Shown: positions 52,824 to 62,243 of the stretch, piece after piece
How positions within the stretch are numbered: position 1 is the stretch's first letter
Layout of the letters: every line of letters begins with the position of its first letter
From: Leucobacter allii
GTDB taxonomy: Bacteria > Actinomycetota > Actinomycetes > Actinomycetales > Microbacteriaceae
Length of the DNA: 64,000 nucleotides
Reading direction: 5' to 3'
Assembly: GCF_022919155.1 (NCBI RefSeq)
Contig: NZ_CP095045.1
Coordinates: 310,001-374,000 of the forward strand
The notes under the pieces: model-generated
The model's database searches: none
Told to the model about the DNA's origin: nothing
Seen by the model: the letters and a program-made list of their open reading frames with translations, nothing else
Program-made: the position numbers and the translations under genes

Positions 52824-53548
52824 GCGTCACCGCGCTCCTGACCCCGTGGTACCGGCGCACCGCGACCCGTGCCGGCGGTGGGGCGGACGAGCCCGGCTCG
52901 CTCGCCGCCACGCCGATCCTCGACCACGGCTCCGCGGGGATCCGCCGCCTCGTCGAGCGCGCGCGGCGGGACGCGGCGTCCGAGCGGCCGCTCGCGATCC
53001 TGGAGGCCGCGCACGCCGTCATCCGCGACGAGGTCCGCGCGGTGTACGCCCTCGCCGAGGACACCCCGGCGTCCCGCACGCTCGCGCGCGGCTTCGGGTC
53101 GTGCAGCCAGCGCCTCGCGATCCTCGAGAGCGCCGCCCGCGCCCTCGGCACCGCCACCCGGGTGCGGGCGCTGCTCATCGACCGCGCGTTCTGGTACCCG
53201 CGCTTCCCGCGCATCGGCTTCGCGCTGCCCGACCGGGTCCTGCTCGCCTGGCCCGAGTTCGACGTCGACGGCTGGCGCCCCGCATCGGAGCTCTTCGGCG
53301 CCATCGGATGCCGCGGCGGCGGATCGTTCACCAATCGCGGCGCGGAGACCCTCTTCGAGGCCGTCGGCCGGTGCGCGGTGGACTGGGACGGGCGCAGCGG
53401 GGGCGGCGCGTACGACCTCTCGCGGTTCGTCCGCGCCGACCACGGATACTTCGCCGACCGCGACGACGCGTTCGCCGTGCTCGGCCAGACCCTCTGCGCG
53501 CCGTCGCGCCGCATCGCGGATCCGATCCTCCGCCGGGTCGCCGCCTGA
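52820..53548 (+). CDS. Transglutaminase-like protein
   Basis: 242 residues, soluble. The core GSCSQRLAILESAARALGTATRVRALLI carries the cysteine-helix pattern of the transglutaminase-like fold. The strand with the catalytic His (usually H-x-W) reads LLAWPEFDVDGW, with Leu at the His position, so activity is doubtful. ATG overlaps the ArsR stop (52820-52823), so the regulator controls it. A function beyond the fold cannot be given. Confidence 0.72.
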   Translation: MSVTALLTPWYRRTATRAGGGADEPGSLAATPILDHGSAGIRRLVERARRDAASERPLAILEAAHAVIRDEVRAVYALAEDTPASRTLARGFGSCSQRLAILESAARALGTATRVRALLIDRAFWYPRFPRIGFALPDRVLLAWPEFDVDGWRPASELFGAIGCRGGGSFTNRGAETLFEAVGRCAVDWDGRSGGGAYDLSRFVRADHGYFADRDDAFAVLGQTLCAPSRRIADPILRRVAA

Positions 53549-53621
53549 CGGCGCCGCGCAGACGAGGAGGAGCCGACAGTCCGGCGGGGAGGAGCCGCCA
53601 GGGCCGGCGGCGCCGTTCCGC

Positions 53622-53972
53622 TCAGCCGCGCTCGCGTGCGCGCTGCTGCTCCCCGCGGGCGCGGATCAGATCCCGCACCGAGACCTGGCGCTCGCGCTGG
53701 CCGTAGGCGTCGGACGAGATGCCGGAGAGGAACATGCCGGGATCCACCTCGAGCGCCGAGGCGAGCCGCACGAGCGTCTCGGCGGTCGGGCTCGACGCGC
53801 CGCGCTCGATCTTGCCGATGCTCGTCCAGCTGATCTCCGAGAGCTCGCCGAGATCCTCCAGCGAGATGCCCAGCTCCTGGCGCACCGCGCGGATGCGTCC
53901 GCCGATCTCGCGGGCGGCGGCGGAGTGGATCTTCGGCACCCCTCCAGCGTGATCGACCAGTGCGCGCGACAC
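53622..53972 (-). CDS. XRE-family regulator
   Basis: 116 residues. The helix-turn-helix is IRAVRQELGISLEDLGELSEISWTSIGKIERGASSPTAETLVRLASAL. No ligand domain follows, only a basic tail with VSVRDLIRARGEQQRARERG. GTG start at 53972; the in-frame GTG 12 codons on would also leave the HTH whole. It is divergent from the MFS gene at 54059, which it may control. Confidence 0.88.
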   Translation of the reverse strand: MSRALVDHAGGVPKIHSAAAREIGGRIRAVRQELGISLEDLGELSEISWTSIGKIERGASSPTAETLVRLASALEVDPGMFLSGISSDAYGQRERQVSVRDLIRARGEQQRARERG

Positions 53973-54058
53973 CAGAACGCCGACGTCCTGGGTGAAAACA
54001 GCCAGTGCGCGAAGCCCCTGCCGCGAAGCCGCCGCGGCGGCGGACTACGCTGGGAGCC

Positions 54059-55360
54059 GTGCAGGCGAACTCCGCTCGCGCCCTGCTCCTGCGCATGGCG
54101 CCGAGCATCTACGGTCCGACGATGCTCTTCACCCTCGGCGAGTACGCGATGCTGCCGCTGATCCCCGTGATCGCCACGGGCATGGGGGCGGGGATCGGGC
54201 TCTCCGGGCTCATCGCCTCGGCCGCGGTCGTCGGGCAGCTGGCCGGCAACCTCCCGGCCAGCTGGGTGGTCGCGCGCGCCGGCGAGCGCATCGCCATGCT
54301 CGCGGCGTCGGCCGTCGCGCTGCTCGGCGCCGCCGGCGTCGCGCTCGCACCCCACCTCGCGCTGCTCGGCGCCTCCGTCTTCCTCGTCGGCTTCGCGGCC
54401 GCGACCTTCGGACTCGCGCGGCACGCCTTCATGACGACCCGCGTCCCCGTCGCCTTCCGCGCCCGCTCGCTCGCCCTGATCGGCGGGGCACACCGGCTCG
54501 GCCGCTTCGCCGGGCCCTTCCTCGCCGCCGGCCTGCTCGCCGCGACGGGGGATCAGTCGCTCCCCGTCTGGGCCTTCGTCGGCTGCCTCGCGCTCACCGC
54601 CGCGCTCGTCGGCTTCGCCCCCGATCCCGAGCGAAGCGCGCTCGCCGGATCGGCCCCGGGGGCGGCACCGGGGGCGGTCCCGGCCGCCGGGGGCGGCGCG
54701 GCGGGCTCCGGCGCCCGGCCCGGCCCGGACGCCGCGTCCGGCGGGATCCGGAGCGCCGTGCGCGCGGGGGGCGGCGGGCTGCTGCGGGTCGGCGGGGCCT
54801 CCGCGATCCTCGCCGGGCTGCGCGCCGTCAAGGACGTGCTGCTGCCGCTCTGGGGCGTCTCGATCGGCATGGATCCCGCCGCCGTCGCGCTCGTCGTCGG
54901 CGTCTCGGGCACGATCGACTTCGCGCTCTTCTACGCGAGCGGGCAGGTGATGGACCGCTTCGGCCGGCTCTGGGCGGCGCTGCCGGCGACCGTCGCCATG
55001 GCGCTCAGCTTCCTCGTGCTCTCCGTCACCCACGACGCTCCGGGCGCCGAGATCTGGCTCATCGCCTGCGGGGCGGCGATGGGCCTCGGCAACGGCCTGT
55101 CGAGCGGCATCAATCTGACCCTCGGCGCCGACCTCGCGCCGCCGGGGAACCCCGCGCCCTATCTGGCCGCCTGGCGCACCCTCACCGATTTCGGCGGGGC
55201 GGCCGCACCGCTCGCGGCCTCGGCGATCGCCGTCGTCTCCCTCCCGGCGGCCGCCGCGGCGACGGGCGTGCTCGCGGTGCTCGGGGCCGCGGCATTCGCA
55301 CGCTGGGTCCCCCGATACGTTCCCCGCGCGCCCACCCGCCGCCGAGGCGGCGCTGTCTAG
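54059..55360 (+). CDS. MFS transporter
   Basis: 433 residues from a GTG at 54059; TACGCT seven bases ahead is a -10 box, so the message is probably leaderless. There are about 12 helices with a 60-residue Gly/Ala/Pro-rich cytoplasmic loop in the middle (about 200-255). It resembles sugar-efflux or drug-efflux MFS proteins (GLARHAFMTTRVPVAFRARSLALIGGAHRLGRF), but lacks decisive motifs. It precedes two glycosyltransferase genes. Confidence 0.85.
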   Translation: MQANSARALLLRMAPSIYGPTMLFTLGEYAMLPLIPVIATGMGAGIGLSGLIASAAVVGQLAGNLPASWVVARAGERIAMLAASAVALLGAAGVALAPHLALLGASVFLVGFAAATFGLARHAFMTTRVPVAFRARSLALIGGAHRLGRFAGPFLAAGLLAATGDQSLPVWAFVGCLALTAALVGFAPDPERSALAGSAPGAAPGAVPAAGGGAAGSGARPGPDAASGGIRSAVRAGGGGLLRVGGASAILAGLRAVKDVLLPLWGVSIGMDPAAVALVVGVSGTIDFALFYASGQVMDRFGRLWAALPATVAMALSFLVLSVTHDAPGAEIWLIACGAAMGLGNGLSSGINLTLGADLAPPGNPAPYLAAWRTLTDFGGAAAPLAASAIAVVSLPAAAAATGVLAVLGAAAFARWVPRYVPRAPTRRRGGAV

Positions 55361-55419
55361 ACTGGTCCGTGCCCGCCCACCGGCGCCCCCGATCCCCGAC
55401 CGAAGGACTCCCGCACACC

Positions 55420-56607
55420 GTGAGCACCAGCGATCGTCCCGCACCACTGCGCATCCTCATCGGGTGCGACACCTTCCTCCCCGACGTGAACGGCGCCGCC
55501 CGCTTCGCCGAGCGGCTCGCCGCCGGCCTCGTCGATCGGGGCCACGACGTGCACGTCGTCGCCCCTTCGGTGACGCACCGGCGCGCCGGAGCCTTCGTGG
55601 AGACGATCGAGGGCGAGGAGATGACGGTGCACCGCTGGGCCAGCTGGCGCTGGTACCCGCACGACTGGCTCCGCTTCGTGCTGCCCTGGCGGGCCCGCGG
55701 CATGGCCAGGCGGCTGCTCGACCGGGTCAGGCCCGACGTCATCCACATCCAGTCGCACATCGTCATCGGTCGCGCGCTCGCGATCGAGGGCGCGAAGCGC
55801 GGCATCCGGATCGTCGCCACCAACCACGTGATGCCCGAGAACGTGCTCGACTTCACCCTGCTCCCGGAGCGGGCCAAGCGGGTCTTCGTGCGCTGGGGCT
55901 GGCGCGCGGCCGATCGCGTGCTGAAGCTCGCGTCGGCGGTCACGACCCCCACGCGCCGCGCCGCCGACTTCCTCGAGCGCAGCACCCACCGGCGGGGGGT
56001 GCTGCCCGTGAGCTGCGGGCTGCGCGCCGCGAACTACACGGCCGATCTCGCGCCCCGCACCTCCCACACGCTCGTCTTCGTCGGACGCGTCACGCTCGAG
56101 AAGGAGATCGACGTGATCCTCCGCGCGATCCCGCGCCTCGACCCCGCGCTCGACGTGCGCTTCGCGGTCGTCGGCGACGGCGACCAGCGCCGCAACCTCG
56201 AGAAGCTCGCGTCGGAGCTCGGGATCGCCGACCGCGTCGAGTTCACGGGCCGCGTCACCGACGAGGAGCTCCGCGCCCGACTCACCGGCGCGAGCGCGTT
56301 CGTCATCGCGTCCATCGCCGAGCTGCAGTCGATCGCGACGATGGAGGCGATGGCCTCCGGCCTCCCCATCGTCGCCGCCGACGCGATGGCGCTGCCGCAC
56401 CTCGTGCAGCACGGCGAGAACGGCTACCTCTTCCAGCCGGGGAACGACCGCGAGCTCGCCGAGCGCATCGCGGACGTGCTCGACCGCACCCCGGAGGCGT
56501 ACCGGGCGATGCAGGAGGCCTCGCTCGCGGCGGTGCAGGCGCACGACATCGACCGCACCCTCGAGACCTTCGAGCAGCTCTACCGCGGCGAGGCCGGCGC
56601 CCGCTGA
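55420..56607 (+). CDS. GT4-family glycosyltransferase 1
   Basis: 395 residues, GT-B fold: the N-terminal half has CDTFLPDVNGAARFAERLA and DVIHIQSHIVIGRALAIEG, and the C-terminal donor half has LVFVGRVTLEKEIDVILRAI and the nucleotide-sugar motif ASIAELQSIATMEAMASGLPIVAADAMALPHLV. It resembles actinobacterial mannosyltransferases acting on phosphoinositide or diacylglycerol lipids. GTG at 55420 is chosen with AAGGA 12 bases ahead; a GTG at 55369 just after TAGACT would give a leaderless form 17 residues longer. Confidence 0.88.
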   Translation: MSTSDRPAPLRILIGCDTFLPDVNGAARFAERLAAGLVDRGHDVHVVAPSVTHRRAGAFVETIEGEEMTVHRWASWRWYPHDWLRFVLPWRARGMARRLLDRVRPDVIHIQSHIVIGRALAIEGAKRGIRIVATNHVMPENVLDFTLLPERAKRVFVRWGWRAADRVLKLASAVTTPTRRAADFLERSTHRRGVLPVSCGLRAANYTADLAPRTSHTLVFVGRVTLEKEIDVILRAIPRLDPALDVRFAVVGDGDQRRNLEKLASELGIADRVEFTGRVTDEELRARLTGASAFVIASIAELQSIATMEAMASGLPIVAADAMALPHLVQHGENGYLFQPGNDRELAERIADVLDRTPEAYRAMQEASLAAVQAHDIDRTLETFEQLYRGEAGAR

Positions 56608-57863
56608 TGCACGTCCTCATCGTCACCGACCAGCACCCGGAGTCGCTCGGCGGCGTGCAGGTGGCGATCCGGCTGCAGCGCCGCGCCCTCGAGCGGCTCG
56701 GGCACCGGGTCACGATCGCCGCTCCCGCCCTGCACCGCCGCGAGTACATCACCGATCGGGAGAATCGGGAGGCCTACGTCGATCTCCCCTCCCGCCCCAT
56801 CACGCGCGACCGCGAGTACGGGCTGAGCTGGCCGGGCGCCCGCACGGACCGGGTGCTCGCAGCCGCCCTCGCCGACCGCCCGCGGGCCGACCTCGTCCAC
56901 GTGCAGGGGGACTTCTGGGGCGCCATGATCGGGCTCCGCGCGGCCCGCGGGCTGCGCGTGCCGCTCGTCATCACGCTGCACAACCACGTCGATGCGGGCA
57001 CGCGTGCGGTCACCCCGCTCGCGCCGTTCGTCTTCCGGGCGCTGCGCGGCTGGCGGCGGCTCGCGCTCGGCCGCGTCCGCCCGGCTGACGGGGCGGTCCG
57101 CATCCCGCAGCGCGCCCGCGGCGCCTGGCGCTACCTCGCCGAGCTCACCGCCGAGGCGGTCCGCATCTCCGCACCGTCCCGGCACTTCGCCCGCCAGCTG
57201 GAGGCGCACGGCGTGCGCGCCGGGGCGGGGGACGGCGCGGTCCGGGTGACCCCCGGCGGCGTCGACGACGCCGCGATCGAGGCGGCCCGCGCCGCTCCCC
57301 GCGCGCCGCGGGAGCGCCCGCGGCTCGTCTGGCTCGGCCGCATGAGCCACGAGAAGCGCGTGCTCGAGCTCGTCGACGCCGTCGCGGCCTCCGGTATCGA
57401 CGCCGAGCTCGTGCTCCACGGCGCGGGTCTGCTCCTGCCCCAGCTGCGCGAGCGGATCGCGCGGCACGGCCTCGGCGAGCGGGTGCGCATCGCGGGGCCC
57501 GTGCCCTACGCCGAGGCGCTCGCCGCCATGCGCGACGCCGACGCGCTCGTGCAGACCTCGATCGGCTTCGAGACGCAGGGCCTCACGCCGTTCGAGGCGG
57601 CCGCGCTCGGCACGCCGACCGTGTTCTGCGACCCCGCGATCGCCGAGGACGTGGCCGCGAGCGTCGAGTGGCGGGCCGCCGACGCCTCGGTCGCCGCCCT
57701 CGCGAGCGCGCTGCGCATCGCCGTCGCCGAGCTCGCGGCGGCGTCGGCGGCCGGGGATGCCGAGCGGTTCCGCATCCCGGCGGCCGAGTCGGCCCGCTTC
57801 CTGCAGTCCGCCCGGTCGGAGGCGATGCTGCGGCTGTACGGGGAGGCGCTCACCCGATCCTGA
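56607..57863 (+). CDS. GT4-family glycosyltransferase 2
   Basis: 418 residues; its ATG shares a base with the previous stop (TGATG). The GT-B halves are HVLIVTDQHPESLGGVQVAIRLQRRAL and LVWLGRMSHEKRVLELVDAV with SIGFETQGLTPFEAAALGTPTVFCDP as the donor site. The E-x7-E spacing is kept (ETQGLTPFE). Probably acts after glycosyltransferase 1 on the same glycolipid or glycan. Confidence 0.9.
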   Translation: MHVLIVTDQHPESLGGVQVAIRLQRRALERLGHRVTIAAPALHRREYITDRENREAYVDLPSRPITRDREYGLSWPGARTDRVLAAALADRPRADLVHVQGDFWGAMIGLRAARGLRVPLVITLHNHVDAGTRAVTPLAPFVFRALRGWRRLALGRVRPADGAVRIPQRARGAWRYLAELTAEAVRISAPSRHFARQLEAHGVRAGAGDGAVRVTPGGVDDAAIEAARAAPRAPRERPRLVWLGRMSHEKRVLELVDAVAASGIDAELVLHGAGLLLPQLRERIARHGLGERVRIAGPVPYAEALAAMRDADALVQTSIGFETQGLTPFEAAALGTPTVFCDPAIAEDVAASVEWRAADASVAALASALRIAVAELAAASAAGDAERFRIPAAESARFLQSARSEAMLRLYGEALTRS

Positions 57864-57872
57864 GCGCCCCGC

Positions 57873-58682
57873 CTACGTCGCGTCGGCCGCCGCCGAGGCC
57901 TTCTGCGAGAAGTAGACGGGGATGAGCGAGAGCAGGATGATGATCGTGGCGACCACGTTCACCTGGTTCGCCTCGTTCGGCCGCGCCATCTGGTTCATGA
58001 TCCACAGCGGCAGCGTCTCGACGCCCGGGGGTGCCGTGAAGATGGTCACGACGACCTCGTCGAAGGACAGCGCGAAGGCGAGGAGGCCGCCGGCGATGAA
58101 GGCGCTGCGGAACTGCGGGAAGGTCACGAGCCGGAAGGTCTGGCCGATCCCCGCGCCGAGATCCATCGATGCCTCCTCGAGGTTGGGGTGCATGCGGCGC
58201 AGGCGGGCGATGACGTTGTTGAAGACCATGACGACGCAGAAGGTGGCGTGGGCGATGATCATGCCGGCGTAGCCGACCTTGATGCCCATGGGATCGAGCA
58301 CCCCGTAGAACGTGTTGGAGAGCGCGACGCCGGTGACGATGCCGGGGAGCGTGATGGGGAGGATGATGAGGAGGTTCACGACCTCGCGTCCGAAGAAGCG
58401 GAACCGCTGGAGTGCGAACGCGGAGAGCGTGCCCAGGAGCAGCGCGATCGCCGTGGCCGCCGCGGCGACGATGAGCGAGTTGAGCACCGCCGCGTGCACG
58501 GCGGGGTTCTTGAGCGCCTTCTCCCACCACACGAGGGAGAACCCGGGGATCGGCCAGCCGGCGACCCTGCCGGAGTTGAAGGAGTTCAGGATGATGACGA
58601 GCAGCGGGACGTAGGTGCAGAGGATGATGAGTGCGGCGATCACCGCGAGGGCGATCTTCGATCCGCGGCCAAGACGCAGCAC
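57873..58682 (-). CDS. ABC transporter permease, PotC type
   Basis: 269 residues, six helices, with the EAA loop HPNLEEASMDLGAGIGQTFRLVTFPQFRSAF. The start LLVIILNSFNSGR is typical of PotC. It pairs with the next PotB-type permease, 10 bases upstream in the operon. Last of four genes for polyamine- or GABA-type uptake. Confidence 0.93.
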   Translation of the reverse strand: MLRLGRGSKIALAVIAALIILCTYVPLLVIILNSFNSGRVAGWPIPGFSLVWWEKALKNPAVHAAVLNSLIVAAAATAIALLLGTLSAFALQRFRFFGREVVNLLIILPITLPGIVTGVALSNTFYGVLDPMGIKVGYAGMIIAHATFCVVMVFNNVIARLRRMHPNLEEASMDLGAGIGQTFRLVTFPQFRSAFIAGGLLAFALSFDEVVVTIFTAPPGVETLPLWIMNQMARPNEANQVNVVATIIILLSLIPVYFSQKASAAADAT

Positions 58683-58691
58683 GGCGGCCTC

Positions 58692-59576
58692 CTAGAGATT
58701 CTCGAGCGCGCCGGTGCGGCGGACGGCGAGCAGGTAGACGAGGACGAGGACGATCGGCACGACCGAGAAGGCGGCGGCGACCGGCGGGTTGAGGTTGATG
58801 TTCGAGGCGATGATCGTGCCGATCATCTGGGTCGAGCCGCCGACGAACTTCGCGGCGATGTAGTCGCCGAGGCTGAGCGAGAAGGTGAAGATGGACCCGG
58901 CGATCAGGGCGGGCTTCAGCAGCGGCACGACCACGGTGGTGATGGTGCGCAGCCCCTTCGCGCCGAGATCGGAGGAGGCGTCGAAGAGGTTCACCGGGAT
59001 CTGCGCGACGGCCGTGTAGACCGGGATGGCCATGTAGGGGAACCAGAGGTAGACGAGCGCGATCACCGTGACCACGACGCCGTAGCCGGGGCTCTCGATC
59101 CCGAGCGGCCCGAACAGCCAGGTGAAGAAGCCGGTGTCGGAGAACACGATGCGGATCGACAGGATCTTCACGAGATAGCCGGCCCAGAGCGGCAGCGTCA
59201 CGGCGATCGCGAGCACGGCGCGCAGCCAGGGCCTCGCGACCTTGGCCATGAAGATCGCGAGCGGCACGGCGAGGACCGCGCAGATGAGCGTGACCGCGAG
59301 CGCGATCCCGAGGGTGCGCGCCGCGGCGGCGAAGTAGGCGGGCACCGTGAAGATGCTCGCGAAGTTGTCGAGCGTGAAGCCCGGCTTCACCTTCGAGGTG
59401 AAGGGATCGGTCACCCAGAACGCCGTGAGCAGCATGAGGGCGAGCGAGAGGATGTAGACGCCGACGAGCCACACCATGGGCAGCGCGAGCAGCGAGGCGA
59501 GGCGACCGCGCGGGTGGCGGTGCAGGGCCGAGGACAGCGGCTTGGGCCGGGTCTCGAACGATGAGGTGGAGATCAC
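58692..59576 (-). CDS. ABC transporter permease, PotB type
   Basis: 294 residues with six helices and the EAA loop VNLFDASSDLGAKGLRTITTVVVPLLKPAL. The long cytoplasmic N-terminus before the first helix is usual for PotB. Forms the channel with the PotC-type permease. Confidence 0.93.
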   Translation of the reverse strand: MISTSSFETRPKPLSSALHRHPRGRLASLLALPMVWLVGVYILSLALMLLTAFWVTDPFTSKVKPGFTLDNFASIFTVPAYFAAAARTLGIALAVTLICAVLAVPLAIFMAKVARPWLRAVLAIAVTLPLWAGYLVKILSIRIVFSDTGFFTWLFGPLGIESPGYGVVVTVIALVYLWFPYMAIPVYTAVAQIPVNLFDASSDLGAKGLRTITTVVVPLLKPALIAGSIFTFSLSLGDYIAAKFVGGSTQMIGTIIASNINLNPPVAAAFSVVPIVLVLVYLLAVRRTGALENL

Positions 59577-59672
59577 GTCGGTTCCGTTTTCTGCGAGGCG
59601 GATCGGGCGGGCGGGGGTCGATCCGTCGGGGCGGCGCGCGCCGCCCCGACGGACCGGGTCACCCCGTGGCGG

Positions 59673-60857
59673 TCATCCCTTGACGGTGAGCCAGGCGTCG
59701 GTCCACTGCTGGAAATTGGTGCAGGTGACGTCGGTGCGCCCGTCGATGCACTGCTCGATCGGGGTCGTCCAGAACCAGACGTTCGAGAAGTACTCCTCGT
59801 CGGTCGCGTTGAACAGCTCGCAGTGCTCGCGCGCCTCGTCGTTCAGCTCGCAGAAGGCGGCGTTCGCGGGGGCCATGCCGAAGTTCATGGCGATCTGCCC
59901 GTTGACCTCCGCGGCGCTCGTGTAATCCATCCACGCGTAGGCGCAGTTCGGATTGGCCGCCTCGGCGCCGAGCATCCAGGCGTCCGACCAGCCGGTCGAG
60001 CCCTCCTCGGGGAGCGTGCCCTCGAGCGCGCGGTTCTCGGACAGCTTCTTCAGGACCTCCCAGGAGGTGCCCACGACGACGTCGCCGCCGTTGAAGGCCG
60101 TGATCTGCTTCACCGGATCGGACCAGTAGTCGCCGATGATCGCGTTCTGCTGCGTGAGCAGATCGACCGCGGCCTGCAGCTGGGTCTCGTCGAGCGCGTA
60201 GGGGTTGGTGATGCCGAGATCCGGCTCGTGCGCCATGAGGTAGACCGCGGCGTCCGCGATGTAGATGGGCGCGTCGTAGCCGATGATCTTGCCGGCGTAG
60301 GGCGAGTCCTCCTCCCAGACGACGTCCCAGCTGGTGGGGGCCTCGGCGACCTCCTCGGTGTTGTACTGGAGGATGTTCGCGCCGCGGCCGATGGGCACGC
60401 CGTAGGACTGGCCGTTGAGCGTGTCGTAGAGCTGGCCCTTCATGCCCTCGACGATGTCGTCGCCGAAGTTCGGGATGAGCTCGAGGTTGAGCGGCTGCAC
60501 GTCGCCGCCGACGATGAGCCTGAGGCTCGCATCGCCCGAGGCGGAGACGAGATCGTAGTTGCCGGTGCGCATGAGCTGCACCATCTCGTCGGAGGTGCCG
60601 GCGACCTTGCGGTTCACGGTGCAGCCGGTCTCCGCGGTGAACGCGTCGGACCACTCGGGCTCGACGAAGCCGGACCAGGCGACGATGTTCACCTCGTCCT
60701 CGAAATCGCCGAGCTCCTCCTGCATGGGGATGTCGGGGACGTCGATCTGGAGCTCGCCGCCGGCGTCGTCGGTGGCGCCGCTCGACGAGCATCCCGTGAG
60801 GGCGAGGCCCAGCGCCGCCGCCATGGCGAGCGGCACGGCCAGCATCTTCTTCTGCAT
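59673..60857 (-). CDS. ABC transporter substrate-binding lipoprotein, PotD type
   Basis: 394 residues. The signal peptide ends in the lipobox ALTGC; the mature part is a PotD-like spermidine/putrescine binding fold (VNIVAWSGFVEPEWSDAFTAETGC, KVAGTSDEMVQLMRTGNYDLVSASGDASL, and the C-terminal YSNVWFWTTPIEQC). The ligand is likely a polyamine or an omega-amino acid. It lies between the ATPase and permease genes. Confidence 0.92.
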   Translation of the reverse strand: MQKKMLAVPLAMAAALGLALTGCSSSGATDDAGGELQIDVPDIPMQEELGDFEDEVNIVAWSGFVEPEWSDAFTAETGCTVNRKVAGTSDEMVQLMRTGNYDLVSASGDASLRLIVGGDVQPLNLELIPNFGDDIVEGMKGQLYDTLNGQSYGVPIGRGANILQYNTEEVAEAPTSWDVVWEEDSPYAGKIIGYDAPIYIADAAVYLMAHEPDLGITNPYALDETQLQAAVDLLTQQNAIIGDYWSDPVKQITAFNGGDVVVGTSWEVLKKLSENRALEGTLPEEGSTGWSDAWMLGAEAANPNCAYAWMDYTSAAEVNGQIAMNFGMAPANAAFCELNDEAREHCELFNATDEEYFSNVWFWTTPIEQCIDGRTDVTCTNFQQWTDAWLTVKG

Positions 60858-60969
60858 CAGTGACTCCTTCGTGCGATGAGTGTCGGTGTTGGGTGGTGCG
60901 GTGTTCGGGTCTGTGAGGTCCGGGTCCGTCGCGTCCGGCCGACGCGCGGGTCCAGGGGGATCCGCCGCG

Positions 60970-62049
60970 TCAGGCCGCCGCGGCCGCGGGGACGGCGCCG
61001 GGGATCGGGGTCGCGTGGCCCCGATCGAAGCGGATGCTCACGCGGTCGCCCCGGGCGATGCCGGGACCGACGCGGGGCGTGTGCGCGTTCTGCCGCTCCG
61101 CGATGAAGCGCGTGCCGTCGGCGCTGTCGACGAGGTAGCGGGTGTGGGGTCCGGCGTAGACGGTCTCGGCGACGGTCCCGGGGATCGCGACCGCGCCCTC
61201 CTCGACCGGAGCGGCGGGATCGGTCAGCCGCACGCGCTCGGGGCGCAGGCTGTGCACCTGCGGGTCGCCGAGCAGCCGGAGGGAGAGCGGCGAGGGGAGC
61301 AGGTTCGTGACTCCGAGGAACCTCGCCACGAACTCGGTCTCGGGGAACTCGTACACCTCGCGCGGGCTGCCGACCTGCTCGATCCGCCCGTCGTTGAAGA
61401 CGGCGACGCGGTCGGAGAGCGTGAGCGCCTCCTCCTGATCGTGGGTGACGAAGATGAAGGTGATGCCGACCTCGCGCTGGATCTGCTTGAGCTCGACCTG
61501 CATCTCCTCGCGCAGCTGCTTGTCGAGCGCGCCGAGCGGTTCGTCGAGGAGGAGCACCTTCGGGCGCAGGATCAGGGCGCGGGCGAGGGCGATGCGCTGC
61601 CGCTGTCCGCCGGAGAGCTGGGAGGGGAGCCGGCCGGCCACGTGCTCGAGCCGGACCTGGGCGAGCGCCTCCTCGACGAGCCCGGCGCGCGCGCCGCGGG
61701 CGACGCCGCGGACCTTGAGCCCGTAGGCGACGTTCTCGGCGATCGAGAGATGGGGGAAGAGGGCGTAGTCCTGGAAGACGGTGTTGACCTCGCGGTCGAA
61801 CGGCGCGGCGCGGGTGACGTCCGCGCCGTGCAGCAGGATCCTGCCCGCGCTCGGCTCCTCGAATCCCGCGATCATGCGCAGCACCGTCGTCTTGCCCGAG
61901 CCGGAGGGGCCGAGCATCGAGAAGAACTCTCCGGCGCGGATGTCGATGTCGAGATCCTTGACCGCGACGAGCTCGCCGAACTGCTTGTGGACGCCCTGGA
62001 CGGCGACGGCGATCTCGCCGGGTGCTGCGGGGGGTGTGGTGTCTGGCAT
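60970..62049 (-). CDS. ABC transporter ATPase, PotA type
   Basis: 359 residues. Walker A GPSGSGKTT, Q-loop DYALFPHLS, signature LSGGQRQR and Walker B VLLLDEPLGALD are intact, and the C-terminal TOBE domain (SLRPERVRL) is that of PotA. The ATG at 62049 has GAGGAG ten bases upstream. First gene of the pot-type operon, divergent from the GntR regulator. Confidence 0.93.
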   Translation of the reverse strand: MPDTTPPAAPGEIAVAVQGVHKQFGELVAVKDLDIDIRAGEFFSMLGPSGSGKTTVLRMIAGFEEPSAGRILLHGADVTRAAPFDREVNTVFQDYALFPHLSIAENVAYGLKVRGVARGARAGLVEEALAQVRLEHVAGRLPSQLSGGQRQRIALARALILRPKVLLLDEPLGALDKQLREEMQVELKQIQREVGITFIFVTHDQEEALTLSDRVAVFNDGRIEQVGSPREVYEFPETEFVARFLGVTNLLPSPLSLRLLGDPQVHSLRPERVRLTDPAAPVEEGAVAIPGTVAETVYAGPHTRYLVDSADGTRFIAERQNAHTPRVGPGIARGDRVSIRFDRGHATPIPGAVPAAAAA

Positions 62050-62092
62050 GGTGCCGGATCTCCTCAACATCGTTGTCGGACCGATGGAAGAA

Positions 62093-62119
62093 CCATAACA
62101 TATGGGTTTATAGGTTTAT
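62093..62119. promoter_or_regulatory. Operator candidate between potA-type gene and GntR regulator
   Basis: CCATA-ACA-TATGG (62093-62105) is a perfect inverted repeat, followed by a tandem GGTTTAT (62105-62111 and 62113-62119). The AT-rich patch is 44-70 bases from the ATPase start and fits a GntR-family operator plus promoter. Confidence 0.55.
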
Positions 62120-62243
62120 GACGGCGCAGCGACATTCGTGTCACGATTCGATCACGGAGACGACTCAGCCTTCAGCGGCGCCGACGTGGCAGACTCGGTG
62201 CGTAGGCCCAGACGCTCGAACGGGACCCGGACGGAGGACGCGC

